Positions 53,505-62,190 are shown, counted from the stretch's first letter. The stretch is DNA of 63,813 nt from Methylobacterium sp. BTF04 (GCF_010692745.1 NZ_JAAHTB010000025.1:1-63813); one strand, 5' to 3'. Notes: generated by a model from the sequence alone, not told the origin. Numbers and translations: made by a program.

Positions 53505-54571
53505 AGGATCTCCATCCACTTGGCGAGTGAGGCGCGCGGGTCCTTGACCGTGGTGTCGATGGGCAAATTGCCCTCGTGGTCGTTCAGCAGGAGCGCCCGG
53601 CACTGCGAGCGGGCCACGTTCTCCGCCTCGGGCTGCCGGGCGAATCGGGTGCGGAATTTCCCGACGTCGATCGGCAGGGTCTGCAGGAGGAAGTCCCGGT
53701 AGGCCGTCCACGTCGGGTAGGCCTTGGGCCTCTTGAGGGTCTGGTAGACGGACTGCTCGCCGGCGTAGAGCGCCGCCGCATGCACGCCCTTGAGGCGGCG
53801 CTGCAGGGCCTCGAACGTGTCGTGCTCGAACTCCTGCAGGGTAGAGAGGCTGTGGAAGGCCTGCTCGTGGATGAGGTTCGAGACCCGGAGCTCCTGGATC
53901 CAGTGGCCCTTGGCCCACATCCAGTCGTAGGCCCGGTTGTAGGGGACGCCGTTCTTCCCGAGGTAGGTCCAGATGTCCTCGAAGGTGAAATCGTAGAGCG
54001 GGTAGAGCTTGACCGCCGGCCCCTTGGTCCTGGACGACCAGTTGATGCCGGGCACGGCCGGGTTCTTGGTGACCGCCCGGTAGCGGTTGAGGGCCTCCTC
54101 GGCGCGCAGGCCGACGAGGAAGGCGGTGTCGGCGTCGAAGCGGGCCTCCCACCACTCGAAGAACGCGTGGAACCGGTCGGGCGCGCCCGGCAGGTCGTGG
54201 ATCGAGTGGGCCTCCTTGGGCCGCATCCACTCCGCGCCCGGCTCCCACGCGTGAAGCCAGGCCTCCTCGTAGGACGTCGCGTTCGTCATCCGCAGGGGGA
54301 CCTGCATCCAGACGGGCATGACGCCCGGGAGCGCCATGAGGTGGCGAACGTGCTCGACGGTTGCCCCGTACTCGGCCTCCTGGTCGAGGAAGAACGCGAA
54401 CACGGTCGTGCCCCGGCGCAGGGCCTCCTTGCGGGCGGCGTCGAGCAGGACGGTGCTGTCCTTGCCCCCGGAGACCGAGACGACGACCTTGCCGTAGGTG
54501 TCGAAGATCCAGGCCATGCGCTCGGCGAGGGCCACGTCGACGGTCTTGTTGACGTACAGCTTACGCGCCAT
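53501..54571 (-). CDS. PAPS-reductase-like PP-loop protein (IbrA-like)
   Basis: 356 residues. The PP-loop SGGKDS is at residues 34-39 (VVSVSGGKDST), followed by FAFFLDQEAEYGATVEHVRHLM. Then GLRAEEALNRYRA and YDFTFEDIWTYLGKNGVPYNRAYD match the DUF3440/IbrA branch of the phosphoadenosine-phosphosulfate reductase superfamily. Family members use ATP to activate a substrate; DndC relatives act in DNA sulfur modification. It overlaps the gene before it by 11 bases and the ParB-like gene after it by 4. Role in DNA modification, regulation or anti-host function is open. Confidence 0.85.
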   Translation of the reverse strand: MARKLYVNKTVDVALAERMAWIFDTYGKVVVSVSGGKDSTVLLDAARKEALRRGTTVFAFFLDQEAEYGATVEHVRHLMALPGVMPVWMQVPLRMTNATSYEEAWLHAWEPGAEWMRPKEAHSIHDLPGAPDRFHAFFEWWEARFDADTAFLVGLRAEEALNRYRAVTKNPAVPGINWSSRTKGPAVKLYPLYDFTFEDIWTYLGKNGVPYNRAYDWMWAKGHWIQELRVSNLIHEQAFHSLSTLQEFEHDTFEALQRRLKGVHAAALYAGEQSVYQTLKRPKAYPTWTAYRDFLLQTLPIDVGKFRTRFARQPEAENVARSQCRALLLNDHEGNLPIDTTVKDPRASLAKWMEIL

Positions 54572-55610
54572 GGCGGGCCTCCAGCAGTGCGGTGGTGACG
54601 GCGTCTATGGCGCCGGTCTCGCGGCCCCAGCGGTCGTGGAGTAAGGCGTCTACGCGGGTGTCGCCCCGGACGAGGGTGGCGGTGCTGTCCCTGCGCATGC
54701 CCGCCTCGACATCGAGGGCGAGGTAGCTTTTCACGATCGGCGCCTCGGCATAGACGACGTGATCGAACTCCCCGAGGTCGCGGCGCTCCACCGCCAGGGC
54801 GAAGGACGTCGCCACGGCGGCCGCCCCCGCCTTCGCCAGGGCCTTGCCGAGGCGGTCCGCATAGGACCCGAGGTTCGTCAGGACCAGGGAACGCCCGGGC
54901 AGGCCCCGGACGTGGGCGACGATGGCGGCCGTCCGGGACCGGAAGGCATGGGCATGGTCGGCGAGGCGGGTGACGATCTTCAGCGGGTTCGTGTGCTCGG
55001 CGAACAGCGCCGCCTTCTTGGCCGCGTATCCGACCTGCTCGCCGTCGTCGGATTTGACCGCGAGAACGGACCGATCCCGTAGGATCGTCGCGCCGTCGCA
55101 GGTCGTGACCGTCGCCAGCTTGCGGGCGATGGCGGCGGGGTCGTGGGACGACACCGGGTCGCCGTCCAGCCCCTCCTCCAGGTTGCCCTCGCGGAAGGCG
55201 TACCAGTGCGCGAACCCGAGGATGGCGCGGTCGAGGTAGCTGTAGGGCGTGTAGACGTACTCGATCCCGAGCGTGAACGGCACGATGTCGGCGGTCATGC
55301 GGTGGCCGACCTGCTTGGACAGGCGCTGCAGGTTGACGAACTTGGTCGAAGTAATCTTGGGGTAGCGGGACACGCACTCCATCAGCAGCGCCGTCCCGGG
55401 GCCGACCATGGCGTTGAGCGTCAGCCAGGTGTCGCGGTCGTCCATGCGCTCGAACGGCACGACCAACGCGCGGTCGCGCAGGTCCTCGGCCCGCCAGGCG
55501 GACGCCTCGGGGCAGACGTAGATCGCCTGGCGGGCGCCGGAGGCCGCGAGGAATCCCTCGACGGCCCGGCGCCGGGATCCGGCGTCGGGGGACAGGTGGG
55601 CGGCGATCAT
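54561..55610 (-). CDS. Degenerate SF2 helicase-like protein
   Basis: 349 residues. No named family is certain. The layout parallels the SNF2 helicase of this element without its motifs: KITSTKFVNLQRLSKQVGHRMTADIVPF sits where that helicase has its post-DExx segment and TGTP. SLVLTNLGSYADRLGKALAKAG and FDHVVYAEAPIVKSYLALDVEA sit where the C-terminal helicase lobe would be, ending in TRVDALLHDRW. No Walker A or DExx is present, so it is probably not an ATPase. It overlaps the GNAT stop by one codon (ATGA) and the PP-loop start, implying tight coupling. Confidence 0.55.
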   Translation of the reverse strand: MIAAHLSPDAGSRRRAVEGFLAASGARQAIYVCPEASAWRAEDLRDRALVVPFERMDDRDTWLTLNAMVGPGTALLMECVSRYPKITSTKFVNLQRLSKQVGHRMTADIVPFTLGIEYVYTPYSYLDRAILGFAHWYAFREGNLEEGLDGDPVSSHDPAAIARKLATVTTCDGATILRDRSVLAVKSDDGEQVGYAAKKAALFAEHTNPLKIVTRLADHAHAFRSRTAAIVAHVRGLPGRSLVLTNLGSYADRLGKALAKAGAAAVATSFALAVERRDLGEFDHVVYAEAPIVKSYLALDVEAGMRRDSTATLVRGDTRVDALLHDRWGRETGAIDAVTTALLEARHGA

Positions 55611-56041
55611 CAGGCGGTCGCCTTCTCGGCCTTGCGCTCCAGGACGACGTAGGAGCCGCGCTTGGCGACCTGCTTCATGCCCTTGTCGACGTAGAGGCTG
55701 GCCGACGTCGGGGCGCAGACCGCGCGAATGACCCGGGCGCCCTCGACCATCGCGAGGCGCTTCTCGACGAGAGCCTCGGCGATGCCTGCGCAGCGGTACT
55801 TGGGGACGACGTACAGGGAGCAGAGCTCGGACACGCCGTTGGCGTGCGGGACGATGCCGGCGAACCCGAGGACACGACCGTCGATGTCCTTGGCCAGGAT
55901 CCAGGTCTTGGTCGGAAGGTCCTTCAGGTAGGGGAGCTCGCGCCGGACGGCACCGTCCATGAAGAACGGACCGATCTCCGCATAGAAATCCCGGCCGCGC
56001 GCACTAGGAGTGACCACGTCCATGAAGATTTTGATTGCCAT
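55610..56041 (-). CDS. GNAT-family acetyltransferase-like protein
   Basis: 143 residues. It has the GNAT layout: strand LPTKTWILAKDIDGRVLGFAGIVPHANGVSELCSLYVVP, then the acetyl-CoA loop YRCAGIAEALVEKRLAM, then ASLYVDKGMKQVAKRGSYVVLER. It is the first gene of a leftward unit and has its own predicted promoter with an overlapping palindrome. GNAT folds in phages include Mom-type base-modifying enzymes as well as acetyltransferases; which applies here cannot be told from motifs alone. Confidence 0.8.
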   Translation of the reverse strand: MAIKIFMDVVTPSARGRDFYAEIGPFFMDGAVRRELPYLKDLPTKTWILAKDIDGRVLGFAGIVPHANGVSELCSLYVVPKYRCAGIAEALVEKRLAMVEGARVIRAVCAPTSASLYVDKGMKQVAKRGSYVVLERKAEKATA

Positions 56042-56082
56042 TTTCGCCTCCGTGCCGGGCGGCCCATGCCAGCCCCCGCGAC

Positions 56083-56118
56083 GTCCCTAACTATGGGACA
56101 CGAAATGGTTAACGTCAA
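56083..56118 (-). promoter_or_regulatory. Promoter with overlapping palindromic operator
   Basis: On the minus strand TTGACG (56113-56118), a 17-base spacer and CATAGT (56090-56095) form a good sigma-70-like promoter for the unit starting at 56041. The inverted repeat GTCCC-TAACTAT-GGGAC (56083-56099) covers the -10. The same arrangement recurs at 59271-59307. Confidence 0.7.
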
Positions 56119-56121
56119 GCT

Positions 56122-56586
56122 TTAATGTGCGTTTGAGCGGTCCTGCCACGCAAATACGAGGCAACGCTGGTAATCGCCGACCCAAGCCGCGGTCTCCATC
56201 GATGCGATGGGGTCCGACATCTGCAGTTCCACGGTGCACCAGGGCACGGAGGGACGCTTAGGCTTGGGCCAAATCGTCGGTCCCTGGCTGACCTCGCGCC
56301 ATATCGCGCCGGCGCAGATGTCGTCTGGCGCGTAGCCGAAGGTCACCACCTTGATGTCGCGGTTGGCGTCACTGGTGTGCACCGAGGCGAGAAAGCCCTT
56401 GCCGACGGATCGCAGGCGGACATGGCTTCCCGGAAAGTTCGGAACTTCGGCTCGACCGTGGGCGAGCAGCGAGGCGAGATGCTCCTGCATCGGCATCCTC
56501 GCCGGTTCGAGATACCTGCCGGGGTCCTGGACCACGCTGTGACCGGTGATCCATGTCAAATGCGTGAACGGGCGAAGCGCGGGCAT
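56122..56586 (-). CDS. Hypothetical protein of the element
   Basis: 154 residues from the ATG at 56586, 10 bases after the helicase stop. Not recognised. It contains RPFTHLTWITGHSVVQDPGRY, SVGKGFLASVHTSDANRDIKVVTFGY and VPWCTVELQMSDPIASME, and reads as a soluble mixed alpha/beta protein. The longer frame upstream overlaps the helicase gene and is a shadow. It is the last gene of the helicase unit; the next promoter starts four bases after its stop. Confidence 0.6.
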   Translation of the reverse strand: MPALRPFTHLTWITGHSVVQDPGRYLEPARMPMQEHLASLLAHGRAEVPNFPGSHVRLRSVGKGFLASVHTSDANRDIKVVTFGYAPDDICAGAIWREVSQGPTIWPKPKRPSVPWCTVELQMSDPIASMETAAWVGDYQRCLVFAWQDRSNAH

Positions 56587-56596
56587 GAGGTGCCTT

Positions 56597-58015
56597 TCAC
56601 AATGTCTGGATGAGCGCGCGAAGCTTTTCCCGCATGCCCTTCTTCCGGCATGCGTCGAGCTCCTGTCGAAAGCTTGCGAGGGTGGCGCCCTTCGATTGAA
56701 CGGCAGCGATGATGCGGCGGTCGATGCCGCAGTCCACGGCGACATCGATGTACGTGCACGGCCGCTCCTGCCCGATTCGGTGGATGCGATCCTCGGCCTG
56801 GGCGCGCTCGCTGTACTTGAAGCCCGTCGAGTAGAACGCGGCGAAGCTCGCCTCTGTCAGCGTCAGGCCGTGGCCGCCGGACTGCTGCGTGGCGACGAGG
56901 AACCGGGCCTCCCTGCGCCAGGCATCGACCTCGCGGCCGCGGGTGCGCTCGTCGAGGCCGCCATGGAACTCCCGGCACGAATCGGTGCCGTAGGCCGCCC
57001 TAAGCGCGTCCGAAACGTGGTCGAGGCCCTGCCGGTATTTCGTCCAGACGATGACCTTCTCGCCCTCGGGGATCCGCTCAAGGACATGGAGAAGCCCGGC
57101 GATGCGGTTGTGACGAATCGGTGCGCCCTTATGGAAGCCGCACGCGATGGCCTGGAGCCTGCTGAACAGCCGGAAGATCGCGATGTGCGGGCTGTCGTAG
57201 GTCGCCTCGCCTTCGAGGACGTCCATCTTGGCCTCATCGGCTGCGTCCCGCTGCTCGGCCGAGGCCGGGACCCAGTGATCTTCGTAGAGCTTCTCCGGGA
57301 GCGTCAGGCACTCGGACTTCCGGATCTGGTAGACGTACGGCGCGATCTTGGCGGCGAGGTAGCCGGTGTTGTGCGAGCGCACGATGCGCCCCGTCGGCTT
57401 GCCGGTCCGGCGATCCGTATCGTATTCCAAGTGACTGTTGGCGAAGCTCCAGAACGAATTGTAGCCGAGGATCTTTGGGCTGAGGAAAGTCATCTGCCCG
57501 TAGAGATCCACGACGCCCTGAGTGAACGGTGTCCCCGTCAACGCGGCCCGGTAGCGCGCCCGCCTCGACATGTCGGTGACGCGGCGGGTCCGGGAGGCGT
57601 GCGGCCCCTTGATGTACGTGCTCTCGTCGACGGCGACGAAGGTCCGCTCGTCGACGAGGGCGTTGAACGCCGCGATGACCCGTACGCTGGACGACAGGCT
57701 CTCGATCCCGACGACGTACCAGGGGCGGTCGAGCGGCAGCGTCCGTACGTCGGTGCGGTCGTCGAACACGAAGATGTCCTCGGCCTCGCAGGACGTGTGC
57801 TTGAGGATCTCGCGCCGCACGGTGTCCTTGATCGAGACCGGGCAGAACCAGACGACCCGGTCGATCTTGGCCCGCCGGCGTTCGGCGAGCTCGATGAGGA
57901 TGCGCGACTTGCCGGTCCCCATCTCGGCGAACAGCCCCCCCACGCGGGAGGGCAGCAGCTTCGCGACGGCGTCCGCTTGGTGCGGCATGAGGTTAGTCGT
58001 GGTCGACCAGGTCAC
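56597..58015 (-). CDS. SNF2-family helicase/ATPase
   Basis: 472 residues. Motif I is AEMGTGKS (30-37), Ia near VVWFCPVS, motif II VDEST, motif III ALTGTP, then the second lobe with IVWTKYRQGLDHV, VATQQSGGHGLTLTEA and motif VI RAQAEDRIHRIGQ. It is a compact SNF2 protein of the phage type, lacking accessory domains. It probably remodels or translocates on DNA during replication or recombination of the element. Its start overlaps the preceding HARP-like gene by 23 bases, so the two products may work as a complex. Confidence 0.9.
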   Translation of the reverse strand: MTWSTTTNLMPHQADAVAKLLPSRVGGLFAEMGTGKSRILIELAERRRAKIDRVVWFCPVSIKDTVRREILKHTSCEAEDIFVFDDRTDVRTLPLDRPWYVVGIESLSSSVRVIAAFNALVDERTFVAVDESTYIKGPHASRTRRVTDMSRRARYRAALTGTPFTQGVVDLYGQMTFLSPKILGYNSFWSFANSHLEYDTDRRTGKPTGRIVRSHNTGYLAAKIAPYVYQIRKSECLTLPEKLYEDHWVPASAEQRDAADEAKMDVLEGEATYDSPHIAIFRLFSRLQAIACGFHKGAPIRHNRIAGLLHVLERIPEGEKVIVWTKYRQGLDHVSDALRAAYGTDSCREFHGGLDERTRGREVDAWRREARFLVATQQSGGHGLTLTEASFAAFYSTGFKYSERAQAEDRIHRIGQERPCTYIDVAVDCGIDRRIIAAVQSKGATLASFRQELDACRKKGMREKLRALIQTL

Positions 58016-59228
58016 CGTCCACCTCCACGCTAGCGGGCACGCTCAGGGAAGTGGGTCTGGACCGGCGCGCCCCGGCCTTGACGGGCTCGGCCTTCGGGCG
58101 CGGCTTGGCATCGACGATGACGCCCTTCTCGCGCTGCGCCATGACATCGTCCATCCGTCCCTTGGCCCCGGGGGTGATGCGGAAGCCGTGCGCCTCGGCG
58201 AAGTCGAGGACCTCGTCGCGCGCGGTCGCGGGGAGGAGGCAGAGCTTGTCCCTGTACGTGGCCCCGGGCAGGCTGCGGAACGCCGAATAGAAGTCCTCGT
58301 CGCGGCCCCACGTGAGCCGGAGCTTGCCCTCGTACGTGCCGTTCGGGACGATGCTGACCCAGCGACGGTGCTCGGGCTCGTAGGACCGGTCGATGGCCTT
58401 GGCGCGGGCCTCGGGGTCGTGGAGGGCCACGACGATCCCTGCGGCGATAAGCTCGTGCGCGGTCTCCGCGAGACGGTCCACGGCCGTGCCCATCATAAGC
58501 GAGTTGTGCCTGCGCACCCACGCCGAGGCCGCGGGATCCCACAGGTAGCCAAGGGCCTTCACGGTGGCGTTGAACGCCTCGGACCGCTCGTCGTAGCGCG
58601 CGGTGAGGCGTCCTTCCCGGAAGGCGAGCTCGGCGATCGTCTCCGAGACGGGCTCCGCCGAACGCAGGGTCGCCTCGGCCATTGCATCCTGCGCGGCCGC
58701 GGCCTCGGCCTTGCCCTCGGGGGAGAGCGCACGTTCCTCGACAGCCCGCCGCTTGGCCACCGCCGAGATCATCTCGTTCGGCTCCTCCAGGCGACCGTCG
58801 ATCCAGAAGCGTGCGTCGGTCTCGGCGCGGATGGCCTCCAGGGCATCGCGGACTGCCGGCTCGCCGATCTCGCGGACGACGAGGGCGAGTTCCAGGACGC
58901 TGCTCCTGAAGCCGCACGCGCCGCCGTCCGGGTAGGCCGAGCGGCCGTTTGCATACGTCACCGCCTCGGGGACGGCGACGTCGAGGATCGCCAGGATACG
59001 CTCCCGCAGGGTCGCGGCCCAGGTGACCTGCTTCTCGGATCCCTCCAGCGCCGGGAGCCCGGCGACCACGGCGCGCTCGACGGCGGCCCGGTTGTCACAG
59101 GCGCGGCACGTCCAGCCGCGCTCGACAAGTTTCTTGGCCCGGTAATCGGCGTCGCGCCGGTTCCGGCCGTCGACCTCCATGCATCCCCCGCAACCTTCGG
59201 TCGCGCACTCGATCCGCGTCGTCGCCAT
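57993..59228 (-). CDS. Zinc-ribbon, HARP-like protein paired with the SNF2 helicase
   Basis: 411 residues. The N-terminus has a Cys set (CATEGCGGC and CRACDN) likely to bind zinc. Two segments recall the HARP fold that precedes SNF2 domains in SMARCAL1-type proteins: FNATVKALGYLWDPAASAWV (~residues 218-238) and LRLTWGRDEDFYSAFRSLPG...LCLLP (~300-335). The middle (residues 85-200) is helical and charged. The link to HARP is by eye, not by search. The gene overlaps the helicase start and is preceded by its own promoter/operator, so it heads that unit. Confidence 0.62.
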   Translation of the reverse strand: MATTRIECATEGCGGCMEVDGRNRRDADYRAKKLVERGWTCRACDNRAAVERAVVAGLPALEGSEKQVTWAATLRERILAILDVAVPEAVTYANGRSAYPDGGACGFRSSVLELALVVREIGEPAVRDALEAIRAETDARFWIDGRLEEPNEMISAVAKRRAVEERALSPEGKAEAAAAQDAMAEATLRSAEPVSETIAELAFREGRLTARYDERSEAFNATVKALGYLWDPAASAWVRRHNSLMMGTAVDRLAETAHELIAAGIVVALHDPEARAKAIDRSYEPEHRRWVSIVPNGTYEGKLRLTWGRDEDFYSAFRSLPGATYRDKLCLLPATARDEVLDFAEAHGFRITPGAKGRMDDVMAQREKGVIVDAKPRPKAEPVKAGARRSRPTSLSVPASVEVDGDLVDHD

Positions 59229-59270
59229 CGTTTAGGTCTTTCCTAGTAAGCCAGCGGCCCGTGCCTGCTT

Positions 59271-59307
59271 CTGTCCCCTACTATGGGACAGTTTCTGCGG
59301 GAGTCAA
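59271..59307 (-). promoter_or_regulatory. Promoter with overlapping palindromic operator, second copy
   Basis: On the minus strand TTGACT (59302-59307), a 16-base spacer and CATAGT (59280-59285) form a promoter for the unit starting at 59228. The inverted repeat CTGTCCC-CTACTAT-GGGACAG (59271-59291) covers the -10, as at 56083. Both sites lie 42-43 bases before their start codons. Confidence 0.7.
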
Positions 59308-59320
59308 GGCCCTTTGTGGC

Positions 59321-60280
59321 CTAGATCGCCAGCGCTTGGAGGGCGGCCGCGTCCTCGTCCGGGATGTCTGGGGGCTTTTCGGCGGGCGTCACAGAGGCGT
59401 CGGCGGGCAGCACGGCGGGGTGAACCCGGGGCGCCGGGCCCATCAGGTCCTCAAGGGACCGGAGGACGCCCGGGCCGGTACCTCGCTCGATGCGCGTCAG
59501 CCGCGCGCGGATGATGCTCTCGGTGTCCGCGAGATGCCGCTTCCACGTCGCAAGATCGTCCCGGTTCATCATGAGGCGCTGGTGGGCGTCGGCGATCATG
59601 GGCGCGACCTGGGCGATCGTCCGCGTGTGGCAGATCTCGGGGAGGCGCTTCCGGATGCTGTGGTCGTCGCCGGCGACGAAGTTCGGGTTGACCTTCACCA
59701 TCGCGGCCACGATGTCCGCGATCTCGGTGTCGGCCTTGTCCCGCGCCTTCCTGTCCCACGTCGCGATCGACTTGGCCCGCTTCCGCTCCCGGGCGTATTG
59801 GGCCGCCTGCGCCTCGGGTTCGAGACCGCGGACCCGGACGATCCTCCAGCGACACGTGGGATCGACGACGAACGAGGGCTCCGTCCTGACGCGACGCCAC
59901 CGGGGCTGCCCGTCCGGACCGTCGACCTGCGCGACGAGCTCGAACCGCGCGCCCCAGTGCATCAAGCTCGCCGCGCCCACCCAATGGCCTAGGATCACGG
60001 TGCCCTTGGGGATCATGTTCCAGCTGTGGGCCAGCCACTTGCATCTCATGAGCTCGGCCCAGCGGGGGGCGAGCTCATGCGCACCGAGCGCTTCGTCGTT
60101 GCCGAAGATCGCCTGGATGTCGGTGTCGACGAAGAGCGGCCACCGGACGTCTCCCAACCAGTCTCGCTCGGACCAGGGCGTCGGGGCGACGAGGGCCGCC
60201 GTGAAGGCGGCCTCCTTGGCGGCTTGGGACACCTCAGCGTCGAAGGCCGCCTTCATGGCGGTGTGGGACGGATCGGACAT
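59321..60280 (-). CDS. Hypothetical protein of the element
   Basis: 319 residues, not recognised. The N-terminal half is rich in Trp (PTPWSERDWLGDVRWPLF, KWLAHSWNMIPKGTVILGHWVG), and a basic helical region (YARERKRAKSIATWDRKARDKAD) follows. The second half is helical. No membrane segment is seen. A half copy of the operator, CTGTCCC, lies at 60306-60312 on the minus strand before the gene. Codon use matches other element genes. Confidence 0.65.
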   Translation of the reverse strand: MSDPSHTAMKAAFDAEVSQAAKEAAFTAALVAPTPWSERDWLGDVRWPLFVDTDIQAIFGNDEALGAHELAPRWAELMRCKWLAHSWNMIPKGTVILGHWVGAASLMHWGARFELVAQVDGPDGQPRWRRVRTEPSFVVDPTCRWRIVRVRGLEPEAQAAQYARERKRAKSIATWDRKARDKADTEIADIVAAMVKVNPNFVAGDDHSIRKRLPEICHTRTIAQVAPMIADAHQRLMMNRDDLATWKRHLADTESIIRARLTRIERGTGPGVLRSLEDLMGPAPRVHPAVLPADASVTPAEKPPDIPDEDAAALQALAI

Positions 60281-60340
60281 GAGCTCTCTTTCAGGACTAG
60301 TTGACGGGACAGGCGGACGACCGCCGCCGCCGCGGGCTGT

Positions 60341-60685
60341 TCAGTCGTCGCCGTGCTCGGCATCCTCGTTCCCGTAGGCCATCCAGATATCGGCGACCTC
60401 TACCTCGCCGAGTTCCATGATCGAGGCCTTCAGGGCCGGGACCACTTCGAGGATCTGCAGGTCCGCCCTGGCGGCCTCCTGCTCCTCTCGGATCTGCGGC
60501 CACATGCCCTCATGGGTGCGGCTCAGGTCCCGGTCGCAGCGGGCGATGTTCTCGCGCAGCTTCTGGCCGACGTAAGCGGCGAGGCGGATGGCACGGTCCG
60601 CTGGGTCGACGAGGCCTGCCGCCACGGCTGCGGCATGGCTCTCGACGATGTGCCGGGGGTCGAAGGAATCGTTGGACTTGGACAC
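60341..60685 (-). CDS. Small hypothetical protein of the element
   Basis: 114 residues, acidic, mostly helical (AIRLAAYVGQKLRENIARCDRDL, REEQEAARADLQILEVVPALK). Family not recognised. It lies between two other leftward genes with gaps of about 55-60 bases and probably belongs to the same transcript as the 380-residue protein upstream. Confidence 0.6.
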   Translation of the reverse strand: MSKSNDSFDPRHIVESHAAAVAAGLVDPADRAIRLAAYVGQKLRENIARCDRDLSRTHEGMWPQIREEQEAARADLQILEVVPALKASIMELGEVEVADIWMAYGNEDAEHGDD

Positions 60686-60739
60686 GGCTGCTCCTGCTGG
60701 CGGAATAGGGAGGCGACGGATGCCGCCTCCGAAACGGGT

Positions 60740-61882
60740 TCAGGCGATCGAGGCGTCGACGTCGGCTCGGACCCAGGCGATCGCGTCATCGGGCGTGAGC
60801 GCCATGGTCCGGGAGAGCTCCACGGCCAACGCCAGGTCGGCCACGGTGAGGCGGGACTGGACCGGCGCCTGCACAACGACGGTGAGCGCACGGCTCGGCG
60901 CCGGCACCGGAGCGACGACCGCCCCGATCGTCGCCTCGTCGCCCATGGGGGACGCGACGACGTTCTCGACCGGATCGACCGCGGCCTGGGCAGCTGGAGG
61001 CCTCAGGCCGTTGGCGCCCCGCGGCCCGATCAGGCCGAGATTTCTAAGGTACGGATACACGGCCGCGTCCGTGACCCCCCAGCGTGCCGCCAGCGTCGCG
61101 ACGCGGGGCGTCCGGGCGTATGCGGCCCTGATCTCAGCGTCGTCCGGGATCTTGCGGCGACGCCGCTTCGAGATTTCGTGCGGCTTACGCGGGGCCGGCT
61201 CGCCAGGGGGCACGACCGTGTCGGGGGCTACGAACCGCTCGCGCTCCGCCATCGACGGGAAGACGATTTCGACTGCCTCCCGATCGCAGGAGCCGAGGGC
61301 CTCCGCGAGCTCGCGCGACGGCCTGGGTAGCCTGTACCGGCCCGTCGTCGGCTGCGCCGGGACGAGGGCTAGAGCCGCCTTTAGCACTTCGTAGACGTTG
61401 CGTTCGCGATCGTACCGGGCCTCGATGCGGGCCACGGCCGCCTCGTCGCCACGGGCAGCGGCGTGGCCGTCAGCCGTCGCCATGGCCCTCGCCGCGGCCG
61501 AGCAACGCGGCCAGTCCAGGCCTCTCTCCTGGAAAATGGCCCTGAGCGAGTTGGCGGTCAGTCCTGCAGCCCGCTCGCTTGCAGAGAGAGAGCCGAAGAC
61601 GAAGGCCGCCTCGACGGCGGCGGCCTCCTGCTCCGCGGACGACGATCGACGACGGCCGCCGCCGTTCGCGACGTCGCCACCGAGGATGCCGCGCCCGGTC
61701 CGCGCAATGGCGGCGAGCGTCCGCGGCTCCAGCCAGTGCCAGCGCGTCCGTGCCGCCTCGACGCCGCACTCCGCGAAAACCTTGGCGACGAGGACGGGAT
61801 CCGGCGCCACGTAGATCCGCCGCGCGATGTCGGCGAGGTCTACGCGGCTGGACGTGAGCGGCCTGCGGACGCCGGCGCTCAC
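60740..61882 (-). CDS. Hypothetical DNA-binding-like protein of the element
   Basis: 380 residues from a GTG that overlaps the stop of the HTH gene (GTGA). Family not recognised. A basic segment RKPHEISKRRRRKIPDDAEIRAAYARTPRVATLAARWGVTDAAVYPYLRNLGL looks like a helix-turn-helix, so it may bind DNA. The N-terminal part is helical, with a Gly/Arg/Ser-rich stretch (GGGRRRSSSAEQ). The longer frame upstream of the GTG joins the broken HTH gene only because of its frameshift. Confidence 0.65.
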   Translation of the reverse strand: MSAGVRRPLTSSRVDLADIARRIYVAPDPVLVAKVFAECGVEAARTRWHWLEPRTLAAIARTGRGILGGDVANGGGRRRSSSAEQEAAAVEAAFVFGSLSASERAAGLTANSLRAIFQERGLDWPRCSAAARAMATADGHAAARGDEAAVARIEARYDRERNVYEVLKAALALVPAQPTTGRYRLPRPSRELAEALGSCDREAVEIVFPSMAERERFVAPDTVVPPGEPAPRKPHEISKRRRRKIPDDAEIRAAYARTPRVATLAARWGVTDAAVYPYLRNLGLIGPRGANGLRPPAAQAAVDPVENVVASPMGDEATIGAVVAPVPAPSRALTVVVQAPVQSRLTVADLALAVELSRTMALTPDDAIAWVRADVDASIA

Positions 61883-62095
61883 GACCGTGCCTCCACGATC
61901 CGCGTCTCGCGGACGAGGCCCAGAGCGGAGAGCAGGCGCGGCCCCGGGGGGGCGCCGGCGGTGGAGGACGTCGCCGACGTACTGCGCCGACAACCCGGTC
62001 GCGTCCGCCCATGCCTTCGTCGTTCCCTCGGCTTCGACGGCCTCCCGGAGGCGGTCGATCGCCTCTCCTTCTGAAGTAACCCTGGGCTCGCTCAT
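61879..62095 (-). pseudogene. Small Cro/CI-like HTH repressor with a one-base frameshift
   Basis: From the ATG at 62095 the frame reads an HTH (TTKAWADATGLSAQYVGDVLHRRRPPG). A run of seven C (minus strand) follows, after which the family-like ending PRLLSALGLVRETRIVEARS and a stop continue in the next frame. With six C the product is an intact 71-residue regulator whose TGA overlaps the GTG of the next gene. So the base call may be an error, a recent mutation or a frameshift site. It sits beside the multi-copy operator, as an autoregulated element repressor would. Confidence 0.72.
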
Positions 62096-62190
62096 GGTAT
62101 CCCCCGCGTTCGAATCGTCGCTGTCAGTCAGCGTACCAGCGGATGTGAGTCCCATGGAAGTCCGCGCAACCCCCTCGCGAGATTTATTAT

